From a virus: a DNA stretch of 22,533 bases. A program made the position numbers and the translations under genes. Below, piece after piece: positions 1-6,177 of the stretch (position 1 is the first letter of the stretch; every line of letters begins with the position of its first letter). Location: the IMG/VR virus record IMGVR_UViG_3300044971_003398, positions 1 through 22,533 of that record. One strand, given 5' to 3'. The notes under the pieces were generated by a model. That model was not told the origin of the DNA. It saw only the letters and a program-made list of their open reading frames with translations, and did not search any database.

Positions 1-185
1 ACGGCATCTACACCAACATGACCTTTGAATGGTCTGTGATCAATACGGGCTCCGGCACCTGCACCATCGGTGCGGGCACTGGTCACACCATTGTTGGTAG
101 CACCACTGTTGCGGCTGGCGCATCTGGTCGCTTTGCCTCACGGCGTACAGCAGCGAATACGTTCGTGACCTATCGCTTGAGTTAG
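1..185 (+). CDS. Structural protein, C-terminal end (5' truncated)
   Basis: The reading frame is open from base 3 and closes at TAG 183-185, so only the last 60 residues are present. The peptide is rich in Gly, Thr, Ser and Val with alternating small and hydrophobic residues (for example TIVGSTTVAAGASGRF), typical of the beta-structured ends of phage tail-fibre or capsid-decorating proteins. A strong terminator follows, so this gene ends its transcript. No domain boundary or enzyme motif is visible. Assignment as a virion protein is inference from composition and from the neighbouring putative structural gene at 812-2035. Confidence 0.6.
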   Translation, partial: GIYTNMTFEWSVINTGSGTCTIGAGTGHTIVGSTTVAAGASGRFASRRTAANTFVTYRLS

Positions 186-208
186 TAATCCTACTCACTA
201 AAAAAAAC

Positions 209-240
209 AAGGGGCGGTATTCCACCGTCCCTTTTCTTTT
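209..240 (+). terminator. Rho-independent terminator
   Basis: A 10-bp stem (209-218 with 224-233, one G-U pair, loop ATTCC) is followed by the T-rich tail TTCTTTT. It closes the structural gene ending at 185. Confidence 0.85.
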
Positions 241-248
241 CCATCGCT

Positions 249-254
249 TAAACT
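249..254 (+). promoter_or_regulatory. Possible -10 hexamer TAAACT
   Basis: TAAACT lies 22 nt before the ATG at 277. The same hexamer in the context TTAAACTAA occurs at 2041-2046, again exactly 22 nt before a start codon (2069). No -35 match is visible. It is offered as a candidate only because of the shared sequence and spacing. Confidence 0.25.
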
Positions 255-276
255 AACTAAGACCAATTGATTAATC

Positions 277-591
277 ATGGCCACTGAATTTACTTGGAAC
301 ATCGCTCAGATGGAGCGAGCCCTTTCTGACGGAATCGTCATGACCGTTCACTATACAATTGAAGCTTTTGACGGCACTTATCGTTCGTCTGCATATGGCA
401 GTCTCGGACTTGAGGCTCCTGATGAAGACGAAATGATTCCTTACGCCGATCTCACGCCTGAAATTGTCACCGATTGGGTGAAGGAAAAATTTGGCGAGGA
501 GAAGGTGCAAGAAATTTGCGATGCTCTCCAGGCTCAAATTGATCAGCAGAAAACTCCCACCACTGGCACTGGTCTGCCTTGGGCTAGCTAA
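277..591 (+). CDS. DUF7936-like phage protein
   Basis: A 104-aa acidic protein with a clear start at ATG 277 after the upstream terminator. It opens with a beta-rich segment (TVHYTIEAFDGTY, then YGSLGLEAP), followed by an acidic helical half (LTPEIVTDWVKEKFGEEKV) and a short tail PTTGTGLPW. This layout and the final LPW match small proteins I recall from cyanophages and pelagiphages, annotated as DUF7936 or hypothetical. Function is unknown. It sits between a structural gene and a 45-aa basic protein on the same strand with 23 nt between them, so it probably belongs to the late, virion-related set. No signal peptide or TM segment is present. The family name is from memory and should be treated as probable. 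Confidence 0.75.
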   Translation: MATEFTWNIAQMERALSDGIVMTVHYTIEAFDGTYRSSAYGSLGLEAPDEDEMIPYADLTPEIVTDWVKEKFGEEKVQEICDALQAQIDQQKTPTTGTGLPWAS

Positions 592-614
592 GCTTTTGTT
601 TTCATCGTCCTTCC

Positions 615-752
615 ATGGCGGCAAAATCAAAGATTGGCATCAGCGGACAAAAACTGTTCACGCCTGGCAAGCCTAAAAAATCTGCTCAAGGGCAAGGCAA
701 GAATAGCCGACCGAATCACGGGCGCAAGAAAATGCGCGGACAGGGTAAATAA
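615..752 (+). CDS. Small basic protein, 45 aa
   Basis: ATG 615 to TAA 750-752. The protein is strongly basic and Gly-rich with almost no hydrophobic residues. It starts MAAKSKIGISGQKLFTPGKP and ends GRKKMRGQGK, so it is probably unstructured or nucleic-acid/virion bound. I recall similar IGISGQK...FTPGKPKK peptides beside structural genes of other marine podo- and siphoviruses; their function is unknown. The start lacks a Shine-Dalgarno (SD) sequence; instead CGTCCTTCC directly precedes ATG, a pyrimidine-rich leader seen at several genes here. A perfect terminator begins 3 nt after the stop. Confidence 0.75.
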   Translation: MAAKSKIGISGQKLFTPGKPKKSAQGQGKNSRPNHGRKKMRGQGK

Positions 753-754
753 AC

Positions 755-780
755 AAAGGGCCGAAAGGCCCTTTCTTTTT
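755..780 (+). terminator. Rho-independent terminator (GAAA tetraloop)
   Basis: A perfect 8-bp stem AAAGGGCC/GGCCCTTT (755-762, 767-774) is closed by a GAAA loop and followed by CTTTTT. It ends the 277-752 unit. Confidence 0.9.
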
Positions 781-785
781 GCTCC

Positions 786-791
786 TACAAT
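786..791 (+). promoter_or_regulatory. Possible -10 hexamer TACAAT
   Basis: TACAAT starts 11 nt after the terminator hairpin and ends 20 nt before ATG 812. The -35 position falls in the terminator hairpin and has no consensus. The same hairpin, TANNNT, start arrangement recurs at 21878-21934 and 22204-22257. Confidence 0.35.
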
Positions 792-811
792 AAAAGAAAG
801 ACAGAATTGTC

Positions 812-2035
812 ATGGGACAAATTATTGCAGGTGGCGAACAGTTTGAAACTCATATTGAAGCCGACTATCGTGGAAAGATTTTACAAAAAGGACCAGATAG
901 TGGGGCTGTAGATGCTTTTGGAAGACAGCGTACCAGTGCTCCTTATACGCTTTTTGATAGCACAATGCGCTATGACAAGCGTCCTGATCAATGGTTTGAC
1001 AGTATTGTTGGTAGCGGCACTTCTACATTTTTGACGCATCAAAGCAGTGTTGCGATGAGTACCACCACTGCATCGGGAGATACTGTTCTTCGTCGCACTA
1101 AGCAGAACTTTCCTTACCAAGCAGGCAAAAGCATGATGCTTTTGCAAAGCTTTGCAGGAGCTCCGCTTGTTTCTGGCCTCATTCAGGAAGTGGGAATTTT
1201 CAACGACCAGAATGGCGTGATGCTACGCGCCAGTGGTACCACGGTGCAGTTTGTCATTAGAAGCTACGCTTCTGGCACTATCAATGAAAATACAGTAAAT
1301 CAAAGCGATTGGAATATTAATACGCTCTCTTCTCTTGATTTTTCAAAAGCGCAAATCTTTACTGCTGATCTGGAATGGCTTGGCGTGGGGCGTGTTCGGT
1401 GTGGTTTTGTTATTGATGGAGAAATAGTGTATTGCCATGAGTTTGAACATTTCAATGCATTGGACAGCGTTTATATGACAACAGCTATTTTGCCATTGTC
1501 ATATCGCATTCATAATGCAACGGCTCAAGCTTCTTCTGCAACGATGAAGCACGTGTGTTGCAGCCTTTTAAGCGAAGGCGGCTACGAGCCAGATGGCGCC
1601 ATTTATTCGGTGGGGCATGATCTTTCTACTGTAAGCAATACTTCTGGAGAGCGCATTACTGCTGGTATTCGCATGGCTAGTGGTCGCACTGGCAATGTCA
1701 TCCTTCCCGTGAGAATTTCTACTACTACTGCGTCTAGCGATGTGGTGTTATGGAGATTACGGCTGAATCCTACGCTTTCTGGCGTAACTTGGAGCGCTGC
1801 TAACAATGGCAGGGGTAACGTAGAAGTGACGACCAGTGGTACTGCTTCTGGAGGCACTGTAATTGACTCAGGCTTTGTTAGCCAAGGCAGTGCTAATAAC
1901 TATGCAGTGGCAGAGGCCATTCGCTTAGCGCTAGGGCAAAATGCCTCTGGCGTTAGCGACACTTTAATTCTCACAGTAGACAGCAGTTTGAGTGCCAAGG
2001 CTTTAGGCATGATTGGCTGGGTGGAAGTAGTTTGA
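812..2035 (+). CDS. Putative virion structural protein, 407 aa
   Basis: A long protein without TM segments or enzyme motifs, rich in Ser, Thr, Gly and Val. The N-terminal section (about 1-60) carries SGAVDAFGRQRTSAPYTLFDS. The centre (60-250) reads as alternating beta strands. The C-terminal third is highly repetitive in small residues (TTASSDVVLWRLRLN, TTSGTASGGTVIDSGFVSQG). This resembles phage base-plate, tail-fibre or decoration proteins and I recall similar hypothetical virion proteins in cyanophage genomes, but I cannot name a Pfam family. It forms its own unit behind a terminator and a candidate -10 (786-791). The start has only the weak leader AAGAAAGACAGAATTGTC. A tail-associated or capsid role is inference from composition and neighbours. 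Confidence 0.65.
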   Translation: MGQIIAGGEQFETHIEADYRGKILQKGPDSGAVDAFGRQRTSAPYTLFDSTMRYDKRPDQWFDSIVGSGTSTFLTHQSSVAMSTTTASGDTVLRRTKQNFPYQAGKSMMLLQSFAGAPLVSGLIQEVGIFNDQNGVMLRASGTTVQFVIRSYASGTINENTVNQSDWNINTLSSLDFSKAQIFTADLEWLGVGRVRCGFVIDGEIVYCHEFEHFNALDSVYMTTAILPLSYRIHNATAQASSATMKHVCCSLLSEGGYEPDGAIYSVGHDLSTVSNTSGERITAGIRMASGRTGNVILPVRISTTTASSDVVLWRLRLNPTLSGVTWSAANNGRGNVEVTTSGTASGGTVIDSGFVSQGSANNYAVAEAIRLALGQNASGVSDTLILTVDSSLSAKALGMIGWVEVV

Positions 2036-2068
2036 CCAGTTAAACTAAGGGGTCTTGCCTTTCCTTCA

Positions 2069-2266
2069 ATGGATGCTTTTAAGGACCAGTGGTATAAACA
2101 GCAAGTAGATCACATCTCTGACGCTCTTCAAGAGCTTCTCACTGATGATGATCCTTCTATTGCCGTCAAGGGGCTAAGCGATGCCATTGCTAGCTGGGAA
2201 GATTATCACGAGAAAGAGCTTGCCAAATGGAAGCGCTTGCGTTTATTGCTGTCGGCTTCTTCGTGA
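2069..2266 (+). CDS. Small acidic helical protein, 65 aa
   Basis: ATG 2069 to stop at 2264-2266, 33 nt after the structural gene. The product is helical and acidic in the middle (LQELLTDDDPSIAVKGL) with a basic end (KWKRLRLLLSASS). No family recognised. The leader is pyrimidine-rich (TTGCCTTTCCTTCA) without an SD, as for the gene at 615, and a TAAACT hexamer lies 22 nt upstream. It converges on the lysin gene, whose stop is only 6 nt away; I see no hairpin terminator between them, so the two transcripts probably overlap. Confidence 0.6.
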   Translation: MDAFKDQWYKQQVDHISDALQELLTDDDPSIAVKGLSDAIASWEDYHEKELAKWKRLRLLLSASS

Positions 2267-2272
2267 ATACTA

Positions 2273-3217
2273 TTAACCTTCTTGAAAAACGCTGATAAAC
2301 ACTGCTCCTTTCTTTGTGAGAGGAAGAATTTTATCGCGCAAATCAACATTATGACAGCGAACGCAGCCGTGGGTGGGGACTAGTGGTTGGTCTGGTGCCC
2401 ACGCGCCTGGCCAGCCATTGGCAGATCCACCGCCATGTGTCATAATTCCAGCCCTCCCATTGTTTCTTTCTTGCCCCTCCAAGTCAATCATGTCGAAGCT
2501 ATACCAGCCATAGGCCATGAGAGTACGATCAAAAGCGGGCTTATCGCCTACTTTTTCATAGTCCTTGTAAATGGTTCCGATTTTATAAAGACCAGGCGGC
2601 GTGTCTGAATTGGTGATTTTCCATTCAAAATCACTATATTGTCCACGAGCAAGGCAAGGAATTTCCCACAAAAGCTTTCCTTCATAGGAGAAAGCCTTCA
2701 TGGTTTCCATTGCATCGTTCACAACTAAGTGCGAATCGCTAGGCTTAAAGCCAAAATCATGGGGACGTTTCTTGGGGCCAATCATGGTAAATTGCGTAGA
2801 TTCTGGAGCGTATTCCTTCATAAGCTTTGAAAGCTTTGCAGGATAATCAGGATCGGTGGCATAGCTTTGCTCTTTTAGCATACGCGCCGCTGCGTAGCGA
2901 TTGGGCGCATTATTGACGCCCTTAAATTGACGATAGTCTTTATACCAGCGAGTGATTAAATATTCGATGCAAGCGGAAAGACTTGGGAAGTCAAGAAAGC
3001 CTGCCTTAATCGTCACCCATTGACCATCGTACCACTCTTGAGTGGTAGTCCTAGTGCCATCACCTTTGAGCCCTAAGTAGTTATGAGTGCCAGATGTGTG
3101 TTGTCCAAAGCCACTTTCTAAGCAGCATTGAGCTGCTACTAGCTCAGGAAAACGTGCGCCATGCCTGCGGGCGATAGTGTAGCAAGTGTCCCAGAATGCC
3201 TTGTTGGAAGCCGTCAT
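2273..3217 (-). CDS. Endolysin: glucosaminidase + L,D-transpeptidase-like domain
   Basis: A 314-aa two-domain peptidoglycan-active protein. Residues about 5-137 form a FlgJ-like endo-beta-N-acetylglucosaminidase domain: the AAQCCLESGFGQH segment carries the expected catalytic Glu34, followed by NYLGLKGDG and a Tyr-rich helical end. Residues about 165-312 look like an L,D-transpeptidase catalytic fold (YkuD): PPGLYKIG, then H261 in MTHGGGSA and THGCVRCHN with the nucleophile-type Cys285 and Arg287. Family knowledge says such a Cys enzyme cross-links or exchanges peptide stems; in a lysin it might cleave them or only bind. No signal peptide is present, so export must depend on a holin. It is the last gene of a leftward lysis cassette, 4 nt after the holin-like gene, with AAGGA before ATG. 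Assignment of domain 1 is firm, of domain 2 good. Confidence 0.87.
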   Translation of the reverse strand: MTASNKAFWDTCYTIARRHGARFPELVAAQCCLESGFGQHTSGTHNYLGLKGDGTRTTTQEWYDGQWVTIKAGFLDFPSLSACIEYLITRWYKDYRQFKGVNNAPNRYAAARMLKEQSYATDPDYPAKLSKLMKEYAPESTQFTMIGPKKRPHDFGFKPSDSHLVVNDAMETMKAFSYEGKLLWEIPCLARGQYSDFEWKITNSDTPPGLYKIGTIYKDYEKVGDKPAFDRTLMAYGWYSFDMIDLEGQERNNGRAGIMTHGGGSANGWPGAWAPDQPLVPTHGCVRCHNVDLRDKILPLTKKGAVFISVFQEG

Positions 3218-3221
3218 GGCT

Positions 3222-3365
3222 TCAGTCCTTCACGCGGAAGACTGCCTTAAGGGCAGTCATAATCAATTGCAGAATGTTATTTTCTTTATAAGGAGTACGC
3301 TCGATAATTTGATCGGCAGCAGCAACAAGAATGCCACCAACTACGAACCATTCGACACCGCTCAT
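3222..3365 (-). CDS. Putative holin, 47 aa
   Basis: ATG 3363-3365 to TGA 3222-3224, preceded by a good SD (GGAGAAAGCT). The peptide begins SGVEWFVVGGILVAAADQII, one hydrophobic N-terminal segment of roughly 17 residues, followed by an amphipathic basic end (NNILQLIMTALKAVFRVKD). One TM segment, small size, a charged C-terminus and a position 4 nt before the endolysin fit a small class II/III-type holin or another lysis membrane protein. I do not recognise a named family with certainty. Antiholin activity is the main alternative. Confidence 0.65.
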   Translation of the reverse strand: MSGVEWFVVGGILVAAADQIIERTPYKENNILQLIMTALKAVFRVKD

Positions 3366-3394
3366 AGCTTTCTCCTAAGAGATGTTCTTATAGC

Positions 3395-3604
3395 CTAGCG
3401 TTCAATCTCAAGACTGCGCACCCTTGTTTCAATGTCACTCATCTTATCTGTTAAAGCACTAAGCTTTTCCGTAATACTTTCAATTTGCACTGCAACTTTA
3501 GCCTGCTGATTGCCGACAGTAATAAGCATAGCTCCCGTAGAAAGAAGCATGCCAGCCGTGATAGTGGCCACAAAATTGGCCATGCCTTCTTTAAATGGTT
3601 CCAT
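3395..3604 (-). CDS. TM + coiled-coil lysis-cassette protein, 69 aa
   Basis: First gene of the leftward lysis cassette. After a short charged N-terminus a hydrophobic stretch (NFVATITAGMLLSTGAMLIT, about 10-29) is followed by a heptad-like helix to the end (ESITEKLSALTDKMSDIETR). This single anchor with a long coiled coil resembles inner-membrane spanins or haemolysin XhlA-like partners of holins, but no lipobox or second spanin subunit is visible next to it. The leader GGGAATCTCC precedes ATG 3604. It is separated by 29 nt from the holin-like gene and diverges from the HNH gene at 3634. The role as holin partner or spanin-like protein is inference. Confidence 0.65.
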   Translation of the reverse strand: MEPFKEGMANFVATITAGMLLSTGAMLITVGNQQAKVAVQIESITEKLSALTDKMSDIETRVRSLEIER

Positions 3605-3633
3605 GGAGATTCCCGCAATTTTTATATTAGCTA

Positions 3634-4173
3634 ATGCACATTATTCGCTTGAGGCCCGTTAGATTATTTCCAGAAAAAGTAAATAGTGCCATGCCAAGAG
3701 CGAATGGTCCCGATGAGCTGCTTTATTCTCTCATTGAACTTCGCCCTGGGGACGCAAGACGTAGGTTTCGCAAGAGTATTTTTGAGGACTATCCGCTGCG
3801 AGGACCACTTGGGCAATGTGCCTGTGCATATTGTGGGCGATGGGATCAAAAGCTGACTATTGATCACATTGTGCCAAAGAGCAAGGGTGGGCCTCATTTC
3901 GCAAAATATAATTTAGTGCCAAGTTGTCAGTCTTGTAATCTTTTAAAAGGAGCTGAGCCTATTTTTGAATGGTGGCGTCCACAGCGTTTCTGGACTGAGA
4001 AGCGAGAAGAGCTTCTTCTTGCATGGGTGCATCATAATAGCTTTGTTAGCGCCCACACTTCTTTGCAGGATATTGAAGCATTCGCGGAGGAGCGTGATTA
4101 TTACATTCCACCGTCAAAAGAAGAAGCCCCCATTTCTGGGGGCTTTTGTTATACAGAATGGCAGGCAGCTTAG
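3634..4173 (+). CDS. HNH endonuclease (McrA type)
   Basis: A 179-aa nuclease, the only rightward gene between two leftward blocks. The zinc/HNH core lies at about 63-110: CAYCGRWD, LTIDHIVPKSKGG (the catalytic DH of the beta-beta-alpha metal fold), then CQSCNLLKG, giving two CxxC pairs. N-terminal about 55 residues are basic; the C-terminal part (EWWRPQRFW...) is Trp-rich and may contact DNA. Such genes are usually free-standing homing endonucleases or accessory packaging nucleases. ATG 3634 has no SD; ATG 3691 (MPRANGPDELL) is an equally possible start. A terminator hairpin at 4124-4145 lies inside the last 17 codons, and the stop overlaps the convergent DUF3310 gene, as if the gene had been inserted beside an existing terminator. 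Confidence 0.85.
   Translation: MHIIRLRPVRLFPEKVNSAMPRANGPDELLYSLIELRPGDARRRFRKSIFEDYPLRGPLGQCACAYCGRWDQKLTIDHIVPKSKGGPHFAKYNLVPSCQSCNLLKGAEPIFEWWRPQRFWTEKREELLLAWVHHNSFVSAHTSLQDIEAFAEERDYYIPPSKEEAPISGGFCYTEWQAA
4124..4151. terminator. Bidirectional terminator inside HNH 3' end
   Basis: An 8-bp perfect stem AAGCCCCC/GGGGGCTT (4124-4131, 4138-4145, loop ATTTCT) is followed by TTGTTA rightward and by TCTTCTTTTG leftward. It can end the leftward thyX unit and lies within HNH codons. Confidence 0.8.
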
Positions 4174-4544
4174 GCTTTATCTACGGGATCAAATAGCACT
4201 TGCTTACCAGGAAGATCGTAGCGAATGCCTGGTATTGGACAGAAGCCATCCTTACAGCCATTGTCCACATTGTTTTCAATGGCAGCTAGAGCTTCACGCT
4301 CTTGATCAGTTTCAAGCGCAAAAATAAGCTGATTGAGATACCACTTGGCTTTCTCTAAATCTTCTAGGCCATTCTTGCTTTCATAGCGCCAAACGTATTT
4401 CAACACATTACCTTTACAAAAGCCGCGATAGGCTTCAGTGCTCATGCTGGCTTCAATGCCTTCAATGGCTTCAATGCCACCAAATGCATAGTGCTTGGGG
4501 CGTTCCACTGGATGGAAAGCTTCAGGAGCTTGTTCAAAAGGCAT
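4170..4544 (-). CDS. DUF3310 (SaV-like) protein
   Basis: A 124-aa protein. The core reads RPKHYAFGGIEAIEGIEA, then YRGFCKGNVLKYVWRYE and GLEDLEKAKWYLNQLI, the hallmark order of the phage DUF3310 family (HYn..G.E.I..I...F..GN..KYv.R). Function is unknown; such genes frequently lie among nucleotide-metabolism genes. Here it overlaps the thyX stop by 11 nt, so it is almost certainly coupled to thyX. I chose ATG 4544 because GAGG stands 9 nt before it; ATG 4550, two codons earlier, has the same box only 3 nt away. The longer upstream frame is just the thyX gene read out of frame. Confidence 0.85.
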   Translation of the reverse strand: MPFEQAPEAFHPVERPKHYAFGGIEAIEGIEASMSTEAYRGFCKGNVLKYVWRYESKNGLEDLEKAKWYLNQLIFALETDQEREALAAIENNVDNGCKDGFCPIPGIRYDLPGKQVLFDPVDKA

Positions 4545-5253
4545 TGCCATTTTCCTCGAATGCTTGAAAGGCTTCTTTAAAGAGAGGGCGAGCCAATGTG
4601 GCCAGTGCTTGAGCGTAGCATTGAATTTCGCCCTGTGCATCTGGCTTGTCGCGCAATGACAAGAAATGCAGAAGAGCCTGCAAGCTGCAGGTCCACGTGA
4701 AGCTTGTGTACGTTGACATAGGCATAATTCCACGAGCCTGCTCCTTGCTCACGCCTAGCGTCAGAAGAGCCCTGTAAGCCTGCTTAGCCTGCTCTAGCGC
4801 CTTGGCGTATTCGATCATCGCCATTTTGTTCATAGAGGGCTCTAGAGGGCCAGCAGAAGCTTGTTTGTTGCTGGCGCTTTGCTGCCTAAATTCACGAGGC
4901 ATGTAGTAAGTGTCATCATCGGCTTCGCAATAGCGAAAGCTTTTTTCATTCCAGCCGAGTTGGTCATTGGCATACGTGCCACCAATAACATGCTTCCACC
5001 ATTGACGAGCAATAAACAGCGGAGCTTTTACTTGCCATTTTGTGACAACGCCCCTAAAGGGACTGGTGTGCTGATGCTTCACCAAATAGTTAAGAAGCTT
5101 TTGATCCTTATCAGTCCACTCAGTAGAGGCTTGATCGAAAGACTGCCGCGCATCACAAACAATGTCAAGCGAAGTTCCCATCCAATCGATGAGCCTGACA
5201 AAGCTAATACCGTCACAGAGGGGATCAATGATCTGAAGGGGAGAAGATGTCAT
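4534..5253 (-). CDS. thyX: FAD-dependent thymidylate synthase ThyX
   Basis: 239 aa, normal length for ThyX, which methylates dUMP to dTMP using methylene-folate, NADPH and FAD, supporting phage DNA synthesis. Visible family blocks are KHQHTSPF (60-66), the FIARQWWKH strand (80-88), WNEKSFRY (101-108), YYMPREFRQQ, and the C-terminal ARGIMPMSTYTSFTW followed by LLHFLSLR. The signature RHRxxSxNExSxRY is altered: RHR becomes RQWWKH, and about 12 residues separate KH from NE, longer than usual. The essential S105 and R107 are kept. Its start overlaps the upstream membrane-protein stop by ATGA, its end overlaps the DUF3310 start. Function confidence is high; activity of the altered loop is untested. 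Confidence 0.9.
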   Translation of the reverse strand: MTSSPLQIIDPLCDGISFVRLIDWMGTSLDIVCDARQSFDQASTEWTDKDQKLLNYLVKHQHTSPFRGVVTKWQVKAPLFIARQWWKHVIGGTYANDQLGWNEKSFRYCEADDDTYYMPREFRQQSASNKQASAGPLEPSMNKMAMIEYAKALEQAKQAYRALLTLGVSKEQARGIMPMSTYTSFTWTCSLQALLHFLSLRDKPDAQGEIQCYAQALATLARPLFKEAFQAFEENGNAF

Positions 5254-5468
5254 TTGTTGTTGTAATTAGTGGGCCAAATAAGCATGCGAATAGTGATGAC
5301 AATTAGCACCCACTGCCAAAAGCCAAGGATGAATCCTGGAAAAATCCAGCCCACGCAAATGCTTAATAGCCATGAACGCAGGCAAATAAAGCCAAAGGCA
5401 ACAAGGATTTCAGCGATGACTTTGCTGACCACCTTGAGCGAATCGTCTTGTGTTGGAGATAAAGTCAT
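5250..5468 (-). CDS. Small two-TM membrane protein, 72 aa
   Basis: ATG 5468 to TGA 5250-5252, ending in a 4-nt ATGA overlap with thyX, which indicates translational coupling. After a polar N-terminus (TLSPTQDDSLK) there are two hydrophobic segments, about 17-42 and 44-62 (PGFILGFWQWVLIVITI), and a short Asn/Lys tail. No family recognised. Its first 59 nt overlap the end of the SH3-like gene at 5410-5769 in another frame. A role in the host envelope is possible but is not shown by the sequence. Confidence 0.65.
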   Translation of the reverse strand: MTLSPTQDDSLKVVSKVIAEILVAFGFICLRSWLLSICVGWIFPGFILGFWQWVLIVITIRMLIWPTNYNNK

Positions 5469-5769
5469 GAATCAAGAGGAAGGGGCGAAGCCTCTGGAAG
5501 CCAATGATAGGCGCCACCTTGGTTTCAGCGTGCCAAACAATGCGAGCTTTGCTTTGTCCTCCATCTTTCACGATGGCGGCAATGGTGCCCAAAAGGCTCG
5601 TGGGCATCCATCCCGCAGCAGTGGGCTGCACGTAGACGACGGTTTGCCCAACTTCCCAAGAAAAAGACCTTGGCGTTTTCGGGAGGGCTCTGAAGGAAGC
5701 CGTACCAAGCTTTTCGGCTTTCCTTCCATCGTCCACTGCGTAAACAAACTGCCTGCCATTTCTCTGCAT
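5410..5769 (-). CDS. SH3/KOW-like small protein, 119 aa
   Basis: Promoter-proximal gene of the thyX block. The middle (about 37-95) reads as a small beta barrel: WEVGQTVVYVQP, then LLGTIAAIVKDGGQSKARIVW, ending LRPF, a pattern common in phage KOW/SH3-like proteins that often contact RNA, DNA or polymerase. The N-terminal part (VYAVDDGRKAEKLG) is basic and the last 25 residues are Arg/Gln-rich. Those last residues overlap the next gene by 59 nt in another frame, so the true functional end may be earlier. ATG 5769 has no good SD. I do not recognise a named family; the fold call is pattern-based. Confidence 0.55.
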   Translation of the reverse strand: MQRNGRQFVYAVDDGRKAEKLGTASFRALPKTPRSFSWEVGQTVVYVQPTAAGWMPTSLLGTIAAIVKDGGQSKARIVWHAETKVAPIIGFQRLRPFLLIHDFISNTRRFAQGGQQSHR

Positions 5770-5799
5770 CGCTAGGCTAAAGCAAACGACGGGAGCCCT

Positions 5800-6177
5800 A
5801 TGTCAAGAATGTTTTCCATTCCAGTAGCATTAAGCTACAACGGACGCGACTACATTGCTGAAATGGGGCCTTTTGAACGGAGCATGGAAAGGGACTTTGC
5901 CCTTGTCGCCAATAAGAAAGCATTGGACGAATGTAACGACATTGATAAGCTCAAGGAGGTGGCATGGAATATGATGCAGGGCTGGAGCAACATGCAAGAT
6001 GCCACTGCTTCGCTTGTCAAGGAAAACCTTGAACTGCGTCAAGCCATGCAGATTCAGCAAATGGACTTAGAAGCAGCAGATGCTTTGCTTGGCGAAGCTG
6101 GAGAAGCCATCAAGACATTCGCAGAACAGCAGCAATCTTCTCAAGCCAAGCGATTTCTTTGGCCGTTTGGGAAGTAA
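5800..6177 (+). CDS. Coiled-coil protein, 125 aa
   Basis: A rightward single gene between two leftward blocks, with the SD GGGAG before ATG 5800. The N-terminal 35 residues are beta-like (IPVALSYNGRDYIAEMGPFE). From about 45 to 115 the chain is a long helix rich in Glu, Gln, Leu and Ala (SLVKENLELRQAMQIQQMD), a probable coiled coil, ending with the basic RFLWPFGK. No family is recognised. The last 68 nt overlap the 3' end of the convergent nuclease gene (6110-6472), so both mRNAs can pair there. No terminator is visible between them. Confidence 0.65.
   Translation: MSRMFSIPVALSYNGRDYIAEMGPFERSMERDFALVANKKALDECNDIDKLKEVAWNMMQGWSNMQDATASLVKENLELRQAMQIQQMDLEAADALLGEAGEAIKTFAEQQQSSQAKRFLWPFGK

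Noticed and set aside
5269-5775. Rightward open frame of 168 codons
   Set aside because: It runs antisense through three leftward frames with family or overlap support, and its product has no domain pattern.
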